64,000 bases of DNA, from positions 62,001 to 126,000 of the forward strand of contig NZ_RCHI01000003.1 of assembly GCF_003664585.1 (NCBI RefSeq). Reading direction: 5' to 3'. The stretch comes from Paenirhodobacter hankyongi. Its GTDB lineage: Bacteria > Pseudomonadota > Alphaproteobacteria > Rhodobacterales > Rhodobacteraceae. The translations under genes and the position numbers were made by a program. The notes beneath the pieces are model-generated. The model had not been told where the DNA came from, did not search any database, and saw nothing but the letters and a program-made list of their open reading frames with translations. Of this stretch, positions 8,779-18,197 are shown one piece after another; positions within the stretch are counted from its first letter, which is position 1, and each line of letters begins with the position of its first letter.

Positions 8779-9521
8779 TCGAGATCGAGGGCCTGCGAAA
8801 ATCCTTTGGCAGCAAGCAGGTGCTGCGCGATGTGAACCTGACCGTGAAGCGCGGCGAAAGCCTTGTGGTGATCGGCGGTTCGGGCACCGGCAAATCGGTG
8901 CTGCTGAAGTGCATCCTCGGCCTCGTCACCCCCGACGCGGGCGAGATCCGGCTCGAGGGCCAGCCGGTGACCGAGGCCACGCGCGAGGATTTCCTCGCCC
9001 GCTTCGGCATGCTGTTCCAGGGCGCGGCACTGTTCGACAGCCTCTCGGTCTGGCAGAACGTCGCCTTCCGGCTGCTGCGCGGCCCGGCGAAACGGCCCAA
9101 GGCCGAGGCGCGGGCGATCGCGATCGACAAGCTCAAGCGCGTCGGCCTCGGCCCGGAAGTGGCCGACCTCTTCCCGGCCGAGCTCTCGGGCGGCATGCAG
9201 AAACGCGTGGGCCTCGCCCGCGCCATCGCCGCCGACCCGCAGGTGATCTTTTTCGACGAGCCGACGACCGGGCTCGACCCGATCATGGCCGGCGTGATCA
9301 ACGACCTGATCCGCTCGATCGTCAGCGAGATGGGCGCGACCGCGATCACCATCACCCATGACATGTCCTCGGTCCGCGCCATCGCCGACAGCGTCGCGAT
9401 GCTGCACGAGGGGGTCCTGCGCTGGCAGGGCAATGTCGCGGAAATGGACACGACATCAGACCCTTACGTTCAGCAGTTCATCCACGGCCGGGCCGAGGGC
9501 CCGATCACCGCACTGCGCTGA
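8775..9521 (+). CDS. mlaF: MlaF-family lipid ABC transporter ATP-binding protein
   Basis: Cytoplasmic ATPase partner of the MlaE permease. It is 248 residues long with Walker A GGSGTGKS (34-41), a Q-loop region (LFQGAALFDSLSVWQNV), the ABC signature LSGGMQKRV, Walker B VIFFDEPTTGLDP and the switch His in TITHDM. The ATGA overlap with mlaE and the TGATG overlap with the next gene show tight translational coupling of the three transport-linked genes. Confidence 0.94.
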   Translation: MIEIEGLRKSFGSKQVLRDVNLTVKRGESLVVIGGSGTGKSVLLKCILGLVTPDAGEIRLEGQPVTEATREDFLARFGMLFQGAALFDSLSVWQNVAFRLLRGPAKRPKAEARAIAIDKLKRVGLGPEVADLFPAELSGGMQKRVGLARAIAADPQVIFFDEPTTGLDPIMAGVINDLIRSIVSEMGATAITITHDMSSVRAIADSVAMLHEGVLRWQGNVAEMDTTSDPYVQQFIHGRAEGPITALR

Positions 9522-9982
9522 TGCGGCGCACCCCGCGCCGCCTCGCGCGACTTGCCGGCGGCGCGAACCTCGCCCTTCTCGTGCTTTTCCCCCTCGCCTG
9601 GAGCGCACCACTCCTGCGTGCCGGGTTGCTGCCCATCTTCGGCCTCGACACGATTTCGGTCCTCTCCGGCATTGCCGCGCTCGCCCGCACCGATCCCCTT
9701 CTCGCCGCACTGGTGGCGCTTTTCGCGATCGTCGCGCCGCTCACCAAGATCGTCGGCCGCGCCGCTGTGGATTTCGGCCGCGCGTCGCCGCGCTGGCTCG
9801 GACCGCTACATGCGCTCGGCCGGCTGGCGATGGCCGATATCTTCCTGATCGCGCTCTATATCGTGGTGGCGAAGGGGGGGGTGGGCGTCGGCCGGATCGA
9901 GACCGGCTGGGGGCTCTACCTGCTCACCGGCTGCGTCCTCGCCTCGCTCGCACTCTCGCAGTTTCCACCGCGGCGCGGCTGA
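9521..9982 (+). CDS. PqiA-like paraquat-inducible membrane protein
   Basis: A 153-residue integral membrane protein with about four hydrophobic segments. It resembles one PqiA domain: DTISVLSGIAAL, APLTKIVG and the RLAMADIFLIALYIVV segment match the family. PqiA proteins partner with MCE proteins in lipid transport, which fits its one-base overlap with mlaF. E. coli PqiA has two such domains; this protein has one, as in many alphaproteobacteria. The role in lipid trafficking is inferred from family and position. Confidence 0.75.
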   Translation: MRRTPRRLARLAGGANLALLVLFPLAWSAPLLRAGLLPIFGLDTISVLSGIAALARTDPLLAALVALFAIVAPLTKIVGRAAVDFGRASPRWLGPLHALGRLAMADIFLIALYIVVAKGGVGVGRIETGWGLYLLTGCVLASLALSQFPPRRG

Positions 9983-9995
9983 GCGGGCGGAGGGA

Positions 9996-10140
9996 GCGCT
10001 GCCCCCCGGCTTCGCCTCCCCCGGGATATTTGGGGCAATTGGAAGCCAGAGGCCCCTGCTTTCTCCTTGCCTGAAAGACCTCGGGGGTGAGCGGCGCAAG
10101 CCGCGAGGGGGCAGCGCCCCCTTCCCCGGCTTGCCGCCGG
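9996..10140. repeat. Interspersed palindromic repeat, copy A (near-complete)
   Basis: Fills most of the gap between the PqiA-like gene and radA. The left arm runs GCGCTGCCCCCC, a short GC hairpin, then CCCCCGGGATATTTGGGGCAA; the right arm is the inverse (CTCGGGGGTGA, a hairpin GCGGC-GCAA-GCCGC, then GGGGGCAGCGCCCCC). Half copies lie at 13808-13870 and 38127-38245. All three are intergenic and directly follow gene 3' ends. They probably form RNA hairpins; function is unknown. Confidence 0.7.
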
Positions 10141-10164
10141 AGCGCCCCTCTGGCACAAGGGGGC

Positions 10165-11532
10165 ATGGCCAAGGCATCCCCCCAGTTCACCTGCACCGCC
10201 TGCGGCGCCGTCCACAAGAAATGGGCCGGCCGCTGCGAGGCTTGCGGCGCGTGGAACACCATCGCCGAGGAGGCGCCGCTGTCGGCCGGCCCCGCCTCGC
10301 GCACGCTTGGCGGCAGCAAGGGGCGGCGCATCGCGCTGAGCACGCTGGCCACCGAAGAGGCGCCGCCACCGCGCACGCTGAGCGGCATGGCGGAATTCGA
10401 CCGGGTGCTGGGTGGCGGCCTCGTGCCCGCCTCGGCGATCCTCGTCGGCGGCGATCCGGGCATCGGGAAATCGACGCTGCTTCTGCAGGCGGTCTCGGCC
10501 TTTGCCCGCAAGGGGCTGAAATGCCTCTACATCTCGGGCGAAGAGGCGGCGGCGCAGGTGCGGATGCGGGCGCAGCGGCTGGGGCTGGCGGATGCGCCGG
10601 TGGACCTTGGCGCCGAGACCAACCTGCGCGACATCCTGACCACGCTCGAGGCCGAGCGACCCGACCTTGTCATCATCGACTCGATCCAGACGATGTGGGC
10701 CGACACGGTCGAGGCGGCGCCCGGCTCGGTCAGTCAGGTGCGTTCGGCCGCGCATGAGCTGGTGACCTTCGCCAAGACCCGCGGCGTCTCGGTGATCCTC
10801 GTCGGCCACGTCACCAAGGAAGGCCAGATCGCCGGCCCGCGCGTGGTCGAGCACATGGTCGACACGGTCCTTTATTTCGAGGGCGAGCGCGGGCACCAGT
10901 TCCGCATCCTGCGCGCGGTGAAGAACCGCTTCGGCCCGGCCTCGGAGATCGGCGTCTTCGAGATGACCGGCGGCGGCCTCGCCGAGGTCGCGAACCCCTC
11001 GGCGCTGTTTCTGAGCGAGCGCGGCCAGCCGGCGCCCGGTTCGGCGGTCTTTGCCGGCATCGAGGGGACGCGCCCGGTGCTGACCGAGATCCAGGCGCTG
11101 GTTGCCCCCTCCTCGCTCGCCTCGCCCCGGCGCACGGTGGTGGGCCTCGATTCGGGGCGGGTGTCGACCATCCTTGCGGTGCTCGAAAGCCGCTGCGGCA
11201 TTCCCTTCACCGGGCTTGACGTGTTCCTGAACGTCGCCGGCGGGATGAAGGTGAGCGAACCCGCCGCGGACCTCGCGCTGGCGGCCGCGCTGCTGAGCGC
11301 GCGCGAAGATGTGGCATTGCCGCCAGACCTGGTGATTTTCGGCGAAATCTCCCTCTCGGCGGCGCTGCGTCCCGTGGGTCAGGTGGAAAACAGGTTGAAA
11401 GAGGCGGAGAAACTTGGTTTCACACAGGCAATCCTGCCGCAGGGGACCAAGGTCGAGGGCGGCGCGGGGATGCGGGTGCGCAAGCTGCCCGACCTCGTGA
11501 CATTCGTCGGGGACATGTTCGGCGCCGGCTGA
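10165..11532 (+). CDS. radA: DNA repair protein RadA
   Basis: RecA-like ATPase that drives branch migration in recombination. The 455-residue protein has a C4 zinc motif (Cys10, 13, 24, 27), Walker A GGDPGIGKS (95-103), the RadA signature KNRFG and a C-terminal Lon-like domain ending near the stop. The ATG at 10165 places the zinc motif at the normal position; an in-frame start at 10087 would add 26 residues encoded by the upstream repeat. Codons from about 11310 to 11440 are noticeably less GC-biased than the rest of the gene. Confidence 0.95.
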   Translation: MAKASPQFTCTACGAVHKKWAGRCEACGAWNTIAEEAPLSAGPASRTLGGSKGRRIALSTLATEEAPPPRTLSGMAEFDRVLGGGLVPASAILVGGDPGIGKSTLLLQAVSAFARKGLKCLYISGEEAAAQVRMRAQRLGLADAPVDLGAETNLRDILTTLEAERPDLVIIDSIQTMWADTVEAAPGSVSQVRSAAHELVTFAKTRGVSVILVGHVTKEGQIAGPRVVEHMVDTVLYFEGERGHQFRILRAVKNRFGPASEIGVFEMTGGGLAEVANPSALFLSERGQPAPGSAVFAGIEGTRPVLTEIQALVAPSSLASPRRTVVGLDSGRVSTILAVLESRCGIPFTGLDVFLNVAGGMKVSEPAADLALAAALLSAREDVALPPDLVIFGEISLSAALRPVGQVENRLKEAEKLGFTQAILPQGTKVEGGAGMRVRKLPDLVTFVGDMFGAG

Positions 11533-11557
11533 GGCGCTGCAGGCAAATGTGGGGACC

Positions 11558-12163
11558 ATGGAAGGTTTTACCATCGTTGACGCCATCGTGGCGGTCGTCA
11601 TCATCCTGTCGGCGATCCTCGCCTACAGCCGGGGCTTCGTGCGCGAGGGGCTGGCGATCGTCGGCTGGATCGCCGCCGCGGTCGTGGCCTACATGTTCGC
11701 CGATGCGGCGCGGCCGCTGATCGCGCAGCTGCCGGTGATCAACAAGTTCCTCGGCGACAGCTGCGAGCTTGCGACGATCGGCGGTTTCGCCGCGGTCTTC
11801 GCGCTGGCCCTTGTCGTCTTCTCGATCATCACCCCGCTTTTTGCCTCGGTGGTGCAGCGCTCGGCGATCGGCGGGCTCGACCAGGCGCTCGGCTTCCTCT
11901 TCGGCGTCGCGCGCGGCGTGGTGCTGGTGGCGGTGGCCTTCGTCGTCTACGACCGCGTCGTCGCCGACGAGGCGATCCCGGCGGTCGATGCCTCGCGCTC
12001 GGCCAAGGTCTTTGCCCAGCTCAGCGGCAATCTCGACGAGACCATGCCCTCGGATGCGCCGGGCTGGATCGTCGCGCGTTACGAACAGCTGGTGTCGAAA
12101 TGCCCCGCGCCCACGGCCGCCCCGGCCACGACTGAGACCGCTCCCGCCGCAACGGCGAACTGA
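11558..12163 (+). CDS. cvpA: CvpA family protein
   Basis: A 201-residue inner-membrane protein with four hydrophobic segments (FTIVDAIVAVVIILSAI; a second near residue 27; VFALALVVFSIITP; GVARGVVLVAVAFVV) and a hydrophilic, Ala/Pro/Thr-rich tail. CvpA proteins are linked to colicin V production and stress or purine phenotypes; the gene stands next to purF here as in many proteobacteria. An in-frame GTG at 11549 is possible, but the ATG at 11558 begins directly at the first helix and has GTGGGG upstream. Confidence 0.85.
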   Translation: MEGFTIVDAIVAVVIILSAILAYSRGFVREGLAIVGWIAAAVVAYMFADAARPLIAQLPVINKFLGDSCELATIGGFAAVFALALVVFSIITPLFASVVQRSAIGGLDQALGFLFGVARGVVLVAVAFVVYDRVVADEAIPAVDASRSAKVFAQLSGNLDETMPSDAPGWIVARYEQLVSKCPAPTAAPATTETAPAATAN

Positions 12164-12202
12164 AACGTCGCAAACGTGACGCACAGATGACGGATTTCGC
12201 AG

Positions 12203-12229
12203 CGGGAGGGCTTAACACCCCTCCCGTTT
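12203..12229 (+). terminator. Hairpin with short U-run between cvpA and purF
   Basis: CGGGAGGG (12203-12210) pairs perfectly with CCCTCCCG (12219-12226) around an eight-base loop and is followed by TTT. It lies 40 bases past the cvpA stop and 57 before purF, so it should end or attenuate transcription entering purF. Confidence 0.5.
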
Positions 12230-12285
12230 CGCATTACATGTCGCCGCGCAAGCCCCCCATCGCAAGCCGGACTCGGAGACCCCCC

Positions 12286-13767
12286 ATGACCCAACCGGAA
12301 CCGCATTTCCTGTCGCACCCGTTTGACGACGACAAGCTGAAGGAGGAATGCGGCATCTTCGGCGTGATCGGCGTGACCGATGCGGCGAACTTCGTCGCCC
12401 TTGGTCTGCACGCGCTGCAGCACCGTGGCCAGGAGGCGGGCGGCATCGTCGCCCATCATCCCGAGAAGGGCTTCAACTCGGCGCATCGCTTCGGCTATGT
12501 GCGCGACAACTTCACCAAGGCCTCGCTGATGGAGACCCTGCCCGGTCCCCTCGCCATCGGCCATGTGCGCTATTCGACCGCCGGCAAGAAGGCCGCGGTG
12601 ATCCGCGACATCCAGCCCTTCTTCGGCGAGTTCTCGATGGGCGGCGCGGCGATCGCGCATAACGGCAACCTGACCAATGCCGAGGCCCTGCGCCGCGAGC
12701 TGATCGAGCATGGCGCGATCTTCCAGTCGGGTTCGGATTCGGAGTGCATCATCCACCTGATGGCGCGCTCGTTCCAGAAGACCCATGCCGACCGCATCGC
12801 CGATGCGCTGCGCCGCTGCGAGGGCGCCTTCTCGGTCGTCGCGATGACCCGCACCAAGCTGATCGGCGTGCGCGATCCGCTCGGCGTGCGGCCGCTGGTG
12901 CTCGGCCGGATCGGCGACAACGGCTATGTGCTGTCGTCCGAGACCTGCGGCCTCGACATCATCGGCGCGCATTTCGTGCGCGAGATCGAGCCGGGCGAGA
13001 TGGTCATCATCCAGGACGGCAAGATCGAAAGCTCGCGCCCCTTCCATCAGGCGACGCCGCGCTTTTGCATCTTCGAGCATGTCTATTTCTCGCGTCCCGA
13101 CAGCATCATCGGCGGCCGCTCGGTCTATGAGACCCGGCGCCAGATCGGGGTGGAACTCGCCCGCGAGGCGCCGGTCGAGGCCGACCTCGTCTGCCCGGTG
13201 CCGGATTCGGGCACGCCCGCGGCGATCGGCTACAGCCAGGAATCGGGCATTCCCTTCGCCCTCGGCATCACCCGCAACCAGTACATGGGCCGGACCTTCA
13301 TCGAGCCGACCGAGCAGATCCGCAACATGGGCGTGCGGCTGAAGCTGAACGTCAACAAGTCGCTGGTGAAGGGCAAGCGGGTGATCCTCGTCGACGACTC
13401 GGTGGTGCGCGGCACCACCTCGCGCAAGATCAAGGAGATGATCCTCGACGCGGGCGCGGCCGAGGTGCATTTCCGCATCGCCTCGCCGCCGACCGCCTGG
13501 CCGTGCTTCTATGGCGTCGACACGCCCGACCGCTCCAAGCTGCTCGCCGCGAAGATGACCGAGGACGAGATGCGCGACTGGATCGGTGTCGACAGTCTGA
13601 AGTTCATCTCGCTCGACGGGCTCTATCGCGCCGCGGGCGAGGCCAATGGCCGCAACAACGCCTGCCCGCAATATTGCGACGCCTGCTTCTCGGGCGAATA
13701 CCCGGTGGTGCCTTCGGACCAGATCGAGAAGGGCTTCGAGATGCGCGCGCCGGAGGCGGCCGAGTAA
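12286..13767 (+). CDS. purF: Amidophosphoribosyltransferase
   Basis: First committed enzyme of purine synthesis: PRPP plus glutamine gives phosphoribosylamine. The 493-residue precursor has a short propeptide of 21 residues before the nucleophile Cys22 (KEE|CGIFGVIG), which is exposed after cleavage. The N-terminal glutaminase domain is followed by a phosphoribosyltransferase domain with the PRPP loop VILVDDSVVRGTTS. Cys-rich parts near the end (NNACPQYCDACF) match the 4Fe-4S-containing class of PurF. The ATG at 12286 is chosen because upstream in-frame sequence overlaps the cvpA terminator. Confidence 0.96.
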   Translation: MTQPEPHFLSHPFDDDKLKEECGIFGVIGVTDAANFVALGLHALQHRGQEAGGIVAHHPEKGFNSAHRFGYVRDNFTKASLMETLPGPLAIGHVRYSTAGKKAAVIRDIQPFFGEFSMGGAAIAHNGNLTNAEALRRELIEHGAIFQSGSDSECIIHLMARSFQKTHADRIADALRRCEGAFSVVAMTRTKLIGVRDPLGVRPLVLGRIGDNGYVLSSETCGLDIIGAHFVREIEPGEMVIIQDGKIESSRPFHQATPRFCIFEHVYFSRPDSIIGGRSVYETRRQIGVELAREAPVEADLVCPVPDSGTPAAIGYSQESGIPFALGITRNQYMGRTFIEPTEQIRNMGVRLKLNVNKSLVKGKRVILVDDSVVRGTTSRKIKEMILDAGAAEVHFRIASPPTAWPCFYGVDTPDRSKLLAAKMTEDEMRDWIGVDSLKFISLDGLYRAAGEANGRNNACPQYCDACFSGEYPVVPSDQIEKGFEMRAPEAAE

Positions 13768-13807
13768 GGCCCCCTGATCCCGCGGTCGCGGCCGCACCAT
13801 GTGACGC

Positions 13808-13870
13808 AGGGGGCGCTGCCCCCTCCTGGCCTGCGGCCAGTTCACCCCGGGATATTTGAGGCAATTGGAA
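13808..13870. repeat. Interspersed palindromic repeat, copy B (left half)
   Basis: Carries the same modules as copy A in the left-arm orientation: GGGGGCGCTGCCCCC, a GGCC-TGC-GGCC hairpin, and CCCCGGGATATTTGAGGCAATTGG. The right arm is missing and is replaced by the purF terminator hairpin. Confidence 0.65.
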
Positions 13871-13900
13871 GACGCAGGCGGCCAGCTTGCGTCTTCTTTT
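13868..13900 (+). terminator. Rho-independent terminator of purF
   Basis: GAAGACGCA (13868-13876) and TGCGTCTTC (13888-13896) form a perfect nine-base-pair stem around an 11-base loop, followed by TTTT. It is fused to the 3' edge of repeat copy B about 100 bases past the purF stop. Confidence 0.7.
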
Positions 13901-13973
13901 CATTCGCGCCGGCGACAGGATCGGGGCCGGCGATGACAGGCGGACGCCAGGATGCGGCAGGCCCGCGCTCGGC

Positions 13974-14372
13974 TCAGGCGCTTTCCTCGATCGCGTCGGC
14001 CATCGCCTCGGCGCGGGCGGCGATCTCGGCCAGCGTGTCGACGACCTCATGCGGGATCACCGGCACCTCGATCTCGACCGGATGCGCCTTCAGCATGGCG
14101 ATCTCGGCCTCGAGCATCGCGATCTGCCCCTGTGCCGCCTCGAGATCCGCCTGAAGACCGCGCAGGCGATCGTCCATGCCGGCGGCCTTGTCGGCAACCA
14201 TCAGCCCCGCCATCAACAGCATCCGCCCCTCGGGCAAGCGGCCGATCTGGTCGAGCAGCACCGAGGCCTCGGCATCGAGAAGCCCGGCGGCGTTTTGCAG
14301 GAAATGTTCCTCGCCCTGGGCGCAGGCGACGGCGAAATCGCGCTCGCCGATGGTGATCTTCAGCTCAGGCAT
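13974..14372 (-). CDS. zapA: Cell division protein ZapA
   Basis: A 132-residue ZapA-like protein that stabilises FtsZ protofilaments at midcell. The N-terminal beta region (MPELKITIGERDFAVAC) and following helix EEHFLQNAAGLLDAEA match the family; residues 65-100 form a long coiled coil. The gene overlaps the stop of the upstream coiled-coil gene by eight bases, so the two are co-translated. In alphaproteobacteria a companion coiled-coil protein commonly lies next to zapA. Confidence 0.85.
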   Translation of the reverse strand: MPELKITIGERDFAVACAQGEEHFLQNAAGLLDAEASVLLDQIGRLPEGRMLLMAGLMVADKAAGMDDRLRGLQADLEAAQGQIAMLEAEIAMLKAHPVEIEVPVIPHEVVDTLAEIAARAEAMADAIEESA

Positions 14373-15045
14373 CCTCGTTCATCCCCGTATGCGTGCCTTC
14401 GGCCGCGGTCCCGAACAATGGCGCGAGACCGCCGAGGATCTCGGCGAGTTCCGCCGCCTCCTCGGCCCGCGCGGCGCGCAGCGCCTCGAGCTCGGCCTGC
14501 ATCGCGCGGTTGATCAGATGCGGCGCCGGCGCGGCGCCGGCCTCGATCAGCGCCCGGTTCGCCTCGGCCAGATCGAGGTTCGCGCGCTTGAGCCGGGTCA
14601 CCTCGGTCTGCGCGGTCTCGAGCGATCTCGTCGCGGTGGCGAGGCGCTTTTCCAGCGCCGAGAGCGTGGTTTCCTGCTTTTCGCGGATCGCGCGCACCCG
14701 CTCGGAGAGCTGCGCATTGGCCATCCGCTCGCTCTCGAGGGCCTCGCGCAGGCGGGCGAGTTCGGCCGGATCGGCGCCGGCAAGCGCCGCCCCCATGGCC
14801 GCCGCGCGTTCGAGCGCCGCCGGCATCGGCGGACGGGCGGGCGGCTCGGGTTCAGGTTCGGCCGCGACCTCGACGGGGATCTCGACAGGGGGCTCGGCGG
14901 CAGCTTCGGCGGGCAGCCCGGCTTCGGGGCCCGGCTCGGGCGCCGGCGGTTCGGCCACCGGCCGTGCCAGCAGCGCCTCGACCCCGCGCCCGATCCGGTC
15001 GAGCGCGAAGGAGATCCGGCGTTCGTATTCGGCGATCTCGGTCAT
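14365..15045 (-). CDS. Coiled-coil protein encoded with zapA, function unknown
   Basis: A 226-residue soluble protein. Residues 1-25 (MTEIAEYERRISFALDRIGRG) form a short helix, residues about 28-75 are a Pro/Glu/Ala-rich linker, and residues 80-215 are predicted coiled coil with many Arg, Glu and Ala. No enzyme motif is visible. The ATG at 15045 has GGGGGA a few bases upstream; an in-frame extension to 15159 is Arg-rich and unlike a real N-terminus. Overlap with zapA suggests a divisome role, perhaps as a ZapA partner; this is inferred from position only. Confidence 0.7.
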   Translation of the reverse strand: MTEIAEYERRISFALDRIGRGVEALLARPVAEPPAPEPGPEAGLPAEAAAEPPVEIPVEVAAEPEPEPPARPPMPAALERAAAMGAALAGADPAELARLREALESERMANAQLSERVRAIREKQETTLSALEKRLATATRSLETAQTEVTRLKRANLDLAEANRALIEAGAAPAPHLINRAMQAELEALRAARAEEAAELAEILGGLAPLFGTAAEGTHTGMNEDA

Positions 15046-15176
15046 CTGGTCCCCCGGCCCGCTGCGCGACATGGGCAAGACACGGGCGAATCGCCGTGAC
15101 TGTCCCCTCGCCGGCCAGTCTATCCTGTGGACAGGGGGCAGCCCACCCTTTTGCATCAAGCACTTGGGGCTTGCGC

Positions 15177-15204
15177 TTGAACTTGCCCCGATCCCTGCTA
15201 TCAG
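15177..15204 (+). promoter_or_regulatory. Candidate sigma-70 promoter of tkt
   Basis: TTGAAC (15177-15182) and TATCAG (15199-15204) are 16 bases apart, 43 bases upstream of the tkt start codon. A lone TTAAC lies shortly downstream. Confidence 0.4.
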
Positions 15205-15246
15205 GGGCTCAAGTTAACGCCAACATCGCATCGAAAGGAGAGGCTC

Positions 15247-17265
15247 TTGGACATCGCCACGCTCCGTGCCACTCACCCCGACCACTGGAAACTTGCGACC
15301 GCGATCCGCGCCCTCGCGATGGATGCGGTTCAGGCCGCCAATTCCGGCCACCCCGGCGCGCCGATGGGCCTCGCCGATGTCGCGACCGTGCTCTACCGCA
15401 ACCACCTGAAGTTCGACGCCAAGGCGCCGGGCTGGGCGGACCGCGACCGGTTCGTGCTCTCGGCCGGGCATGCCTCGATGCTGCTTTACGCGCTGCTGCA
15501 CCTCACCGGCTATGAGCAGGCGACGCTCGAACAGGTGAAGTCGTTCCGGCAGTGGGGCTCGCGCATGGCGGGTCACCCGGAATACGGCCATCTCGAGGGC
15601 GTCGAGACCACCACCGGCCCGCTCGGCCAGGGGATCTCGACCGCGGTCGGCATGGCGATCGCCGAGAAGTCGATGGCCGCGCGCTTCGGCAAGAAGGTCG
15701 TCGATCACAAGATCTGGGTGATCGCCGGGGACGGCTGCCTGATGGAAGGCATCAGCCAGGAGGCGATCGGCCTTGCCGGCAAGCAGGAACTCGACAACCT
15801 GATCGTCCTTTGGGACAACAACAACATCACCATCGACGGCCGCGTGACGGTGTCGGACATCACCGACCAGCACAAGCGCTTCGAGGCCTCGGGCTGGCAG
15901 GTTCTGGCCTGCGACGGCCATGACCCGGCCGACATCGACCGCGCGCTGACCGAGGCGAAGAAGGCCAAGCGTCCGGTGCTCGTCGACTGCAAGACGATCA
16001 TCGGCTTCGGCGCGCCGACCAAGTCGGACAGCTATTCGGTGCACGGCTCGCCGCTCGGCGACAAGGAACTGGCCGCGACCAAGGAGATCTACGGCTGGCC
16101 CTATGGCCCGTTCGAGATCCCGGCCGAGATCAAGGCCGACTGGGAAGCGATCGGCGCGAAGGGCGCCACCGCCCGCGCCGAATGGGAAGAGCGTCTGAAC
16201 GCGCTCTCGCCGGCGAAGAAGGCCGAGTTCGAGCGGCAGATGAGCCGCGGCGTCTCGAAGAAGCTCGCCTCGGCGATCCGCGCCTTCAAGAAGGCGCAGT
16301 CGGAAGCCGCGCCCAAGGTCGCGACCCGCAAGGCCTCGGAAATGGTGCTCGCCGCGGTGAACCCGGTCATTCCGGAAACCATCGGCGGCTCGGCCGACCT
16401 CACCGGCTCGAACCTGACGCTGACACCGGGTCTCGGCGATTTCATGCCCGACAACCGCAAGGGCCGCTACATCCGCTACGGCATCCGCGAGCACGGCATG
16501 GCGGCGGCGATGAACGGGCTCTACCTGCACGGCGGCGTGCGCCCCTATGGCGGCACCTTCTTCTGCTTCACCGACTATGCCCGCGGCGCGATGCGTCTGT
16601 CGGCGCTGATGGGCGTTCCGGCGGTCTATGTGATGACGCATGACAGCATCGGCCTGGGCGAAGACGGCCCGACCCACCAGCCGGTCGAGCATCTGGCGAT
16701 CTGCCGCGCCACGCCGAACACCTGGACCTTCCGCCCCGCCGACGTGATCGAGACGGCCGAGGCCTGGGAGCTGGCGCTGTCGTCCGAAAAGACCCCCTCG
16801 GTGCTCGCGCTCAGCCGGCAGAACCTGCCGACGCTGCGCACCAAGCACTCGGGCGCGAACCTCACCGCGAAGGGCGCCTATGTGCTCGAGGAAGCGGCGG
16901 GCAAGCGGCAGGCGGTGATCATGGCGACCGGCTCGGAAGTCGAGATCGCGCTGAAGGCACGCGAGATCCTGCAGGCGCAGGCGATCGGCACCCGTGTCGT
17001 CTCGATGCCCTGCATGGAGCTCTTCGCGGCGCAGGACGAGGCCTACCGCCGCAAGATCCTGCCGCCCGGTGCGGTGCGCGTGGCGGTCGAGGCCGCGGTG
17101 CGTCAGCCCTGGGACCGCTGGCTCCTGGGCGAGCGCGGCACCGAGAAGAAGGCGGGCTTCGTCGGCATGGAAGGCTTCGGCGCCTCGGCCCCGGCCGACC
17201 GGCTCTATCAGGAGTTCGGCATCACCGCCGAGGCGGTGGCCGAAAAGGTGAAAAGCCTGCTTTGA
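15247..17265 (+). CDS. tkt: Transketolase
   Basis: Thiamine-diphosphate enzyme of the pentose phosphate/Calvin pathways that transfers two-carbon units between sugar phosphates. The 672-residue length and motifs fit: [10 protein letters not shown] near the N-terminus, the ThDP-binding GDGCLMEG, and [13 protein letters not shown] with the catalytic Glu. The start is TTG, fixed by AAGGAGAGG placed six bases upstream; no closer ATG gives a complete N-terminus. It heads a run with a DMT transporter (four-base TTGA overlap) and an acyltransferase. Confidence 0.96.
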   Translation: MDIATLRATHPDHWKLATAIRALAMDAVQAANSGHPGAPMGLADVATVLYRNHLKFDAKAPGWADRDRFVLSAGHASMLLYALLHLTGYEQATLEQVKSFRQWGSRMAGHPEYGHLEGVETTTGPLGQGISTAVGMAIAEKSMAARFGKKVVDHKIWVIAGDGCLMEGISQEAIGLAGKQELDNLIVLWDNNNITIDGRVTVSDITDQHKRFEASGWQVLACDGHDPADIDRALTEAKKAKRPVLVDCKTIIGFGAPTKSDSYSVHGSPLGDKELAATKEIYGWPYGPFEIPAEIKADWEAIGAKGATARAEWEERLNALSPAKKAEFERQMSRGVSKKLASAIRAFKKAQSEAAPKVATRKASEMVLAAVNPVIPETIGGSADLTGSNLTLTPGLGDFMPDNRKGRYIRYGIREHGMAAAMNGLYLHGGVRPYGGTFFCFTDYARGAMRLSALMGVPAVYVMTHDSIGLGEDGPTHQPVEHLAICRATPNTWTFRPADVIETAEAWELALSSEKTPSVLALSRQNLPTLRTKHSGANLTAKGAYVLEEAAGKRQAVIMATGSEVEIALKAREILQAQAIGTRVVSMPCMELFAAQDEAYRRKILPPGAVRVAVEAAVRQPWDRWLLGERGTEKKAGFVGMEGFGASAPADRLYQEFGITAEAVAEKVKSLL

Positions 17266-18194
17266 GCCCGACCCAGATCCAGAATGAACCGGGGGGGCCG
17301 CAAGCGGCCCCCTCTGCCGTTGACCCTGCGGCAGCAGCCCGGCGGCGTGCCGCGGGGCTCGGCGTGCTGTTCCTGCTCGGCTCGCTCGCGACCTTCACGC
17401 TGATGGACGCGGTGGCGAAGTATCTCGTCACCCGCTACCATCCCGCGCAGCTGATCTGGGCGCGCTTCGCGATCAACCTGGCGCTGGTGGCACTGGTCTA
17501 TCGCGGTTCGTTCCTGCCGCGCATCCGCACCCGCCAGCCGCTCGCGCAGGCGGCGCGCGGGGTGATGCAGGTGATCACCATCGTGCTCTTCTTCGTCGCC
17601 ATCCGTCACATCGGTCTGGCCGAGGCGGATGCGCTCTTCGACATCAATCCGATCCTCATCACGCTCGGCGCGGCGCTGTTCCTGGGCGAGCGGATCGGGC
17701 CGCGCCGCATCGCCGGCATCGTCATCGCCTTCCTCGGCGCGCTGGTGATCCTGCGCCCGGGCGTCGGCGCCTTCGAACCCGCCGCCGCCCTCGCCTTCGC
17801 CTCGGCCTTCAGCTATGCCGCGGGCAACCTGCTCACCCGCGTCGTGCGCACCGACCCGCTTGCCACCTCGCTGATCTGGTCGGCGCTGGTCGGCACCGTG
17901 CTCAGCTCGATCGCCCTGCCCTTCGTCTGGAAGGAAGTGGCGATGGCCGATTTCCCGATCTTCCTGGCGCTTGGCGTGCTGGGCAGTGCCGGTCAGGCGC
18001 TCGTCGTGCGCGCCTTCAGCCTGAGCGAGGCCTCGACCCTCGCCCCCTTCGGCTATTTCAGCCTGATCTTCGCAAGCCTGTGGGGCTTTGTCTTCTTCGG
18101 TCAGCTGCCCGACGCCTGGACGGTGGCCGGTGCGCTTGTGATCGTCGGGGCCGGTCTCTATGTCTGGTATCGCGAACGCAAGTCCGCAGAGTGA
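17262..18194 (+). CDS. EamA/DMT-family transporter
   Basis: A 310-residue inner-membrane protein with about ten hydrophobic segments forming two EamA halves; [19 protein letters not shown] and the second-half [18 protein letters not shown] are typical of drug/metabolite transporters. The substrate cannot be told. Translation seems to begin at a TTG (17262) overlapping the tkt stop; the next in-frame Met, at residue 47, lies inside the first helix. The first 25 residues are hydrophilic and Ala/Pro-rich. Confidence 0.85.
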   Translation: MSPTQIQNEPGGPQAAPSAVDPAAAARRRAAGLGVLFLLGSLATFTLMDAVAKYLVTRYHPAQLIWARFAINLALVALVYRGSFLPRIRTRQPLAQAARGVMQVITIVLFFVAIRHIGLAEADALFDINPILITLGAALFLGERIGPRRIAGIVIAFLGALVILRPGVGAFEPAAALAFASAFSYAAGNLLTRVVRTDPLATSLIWSALVGTVLSSIALPFVWKEVAMADFPIFLALGVLGSAGQALVVRAFSLSEASTLAPFGYFSLIFASLWGFVFFGQLPDAWTVAGALVIVGAGLYVWYRERKSAE

Positions 18195-18197
18195 CCG

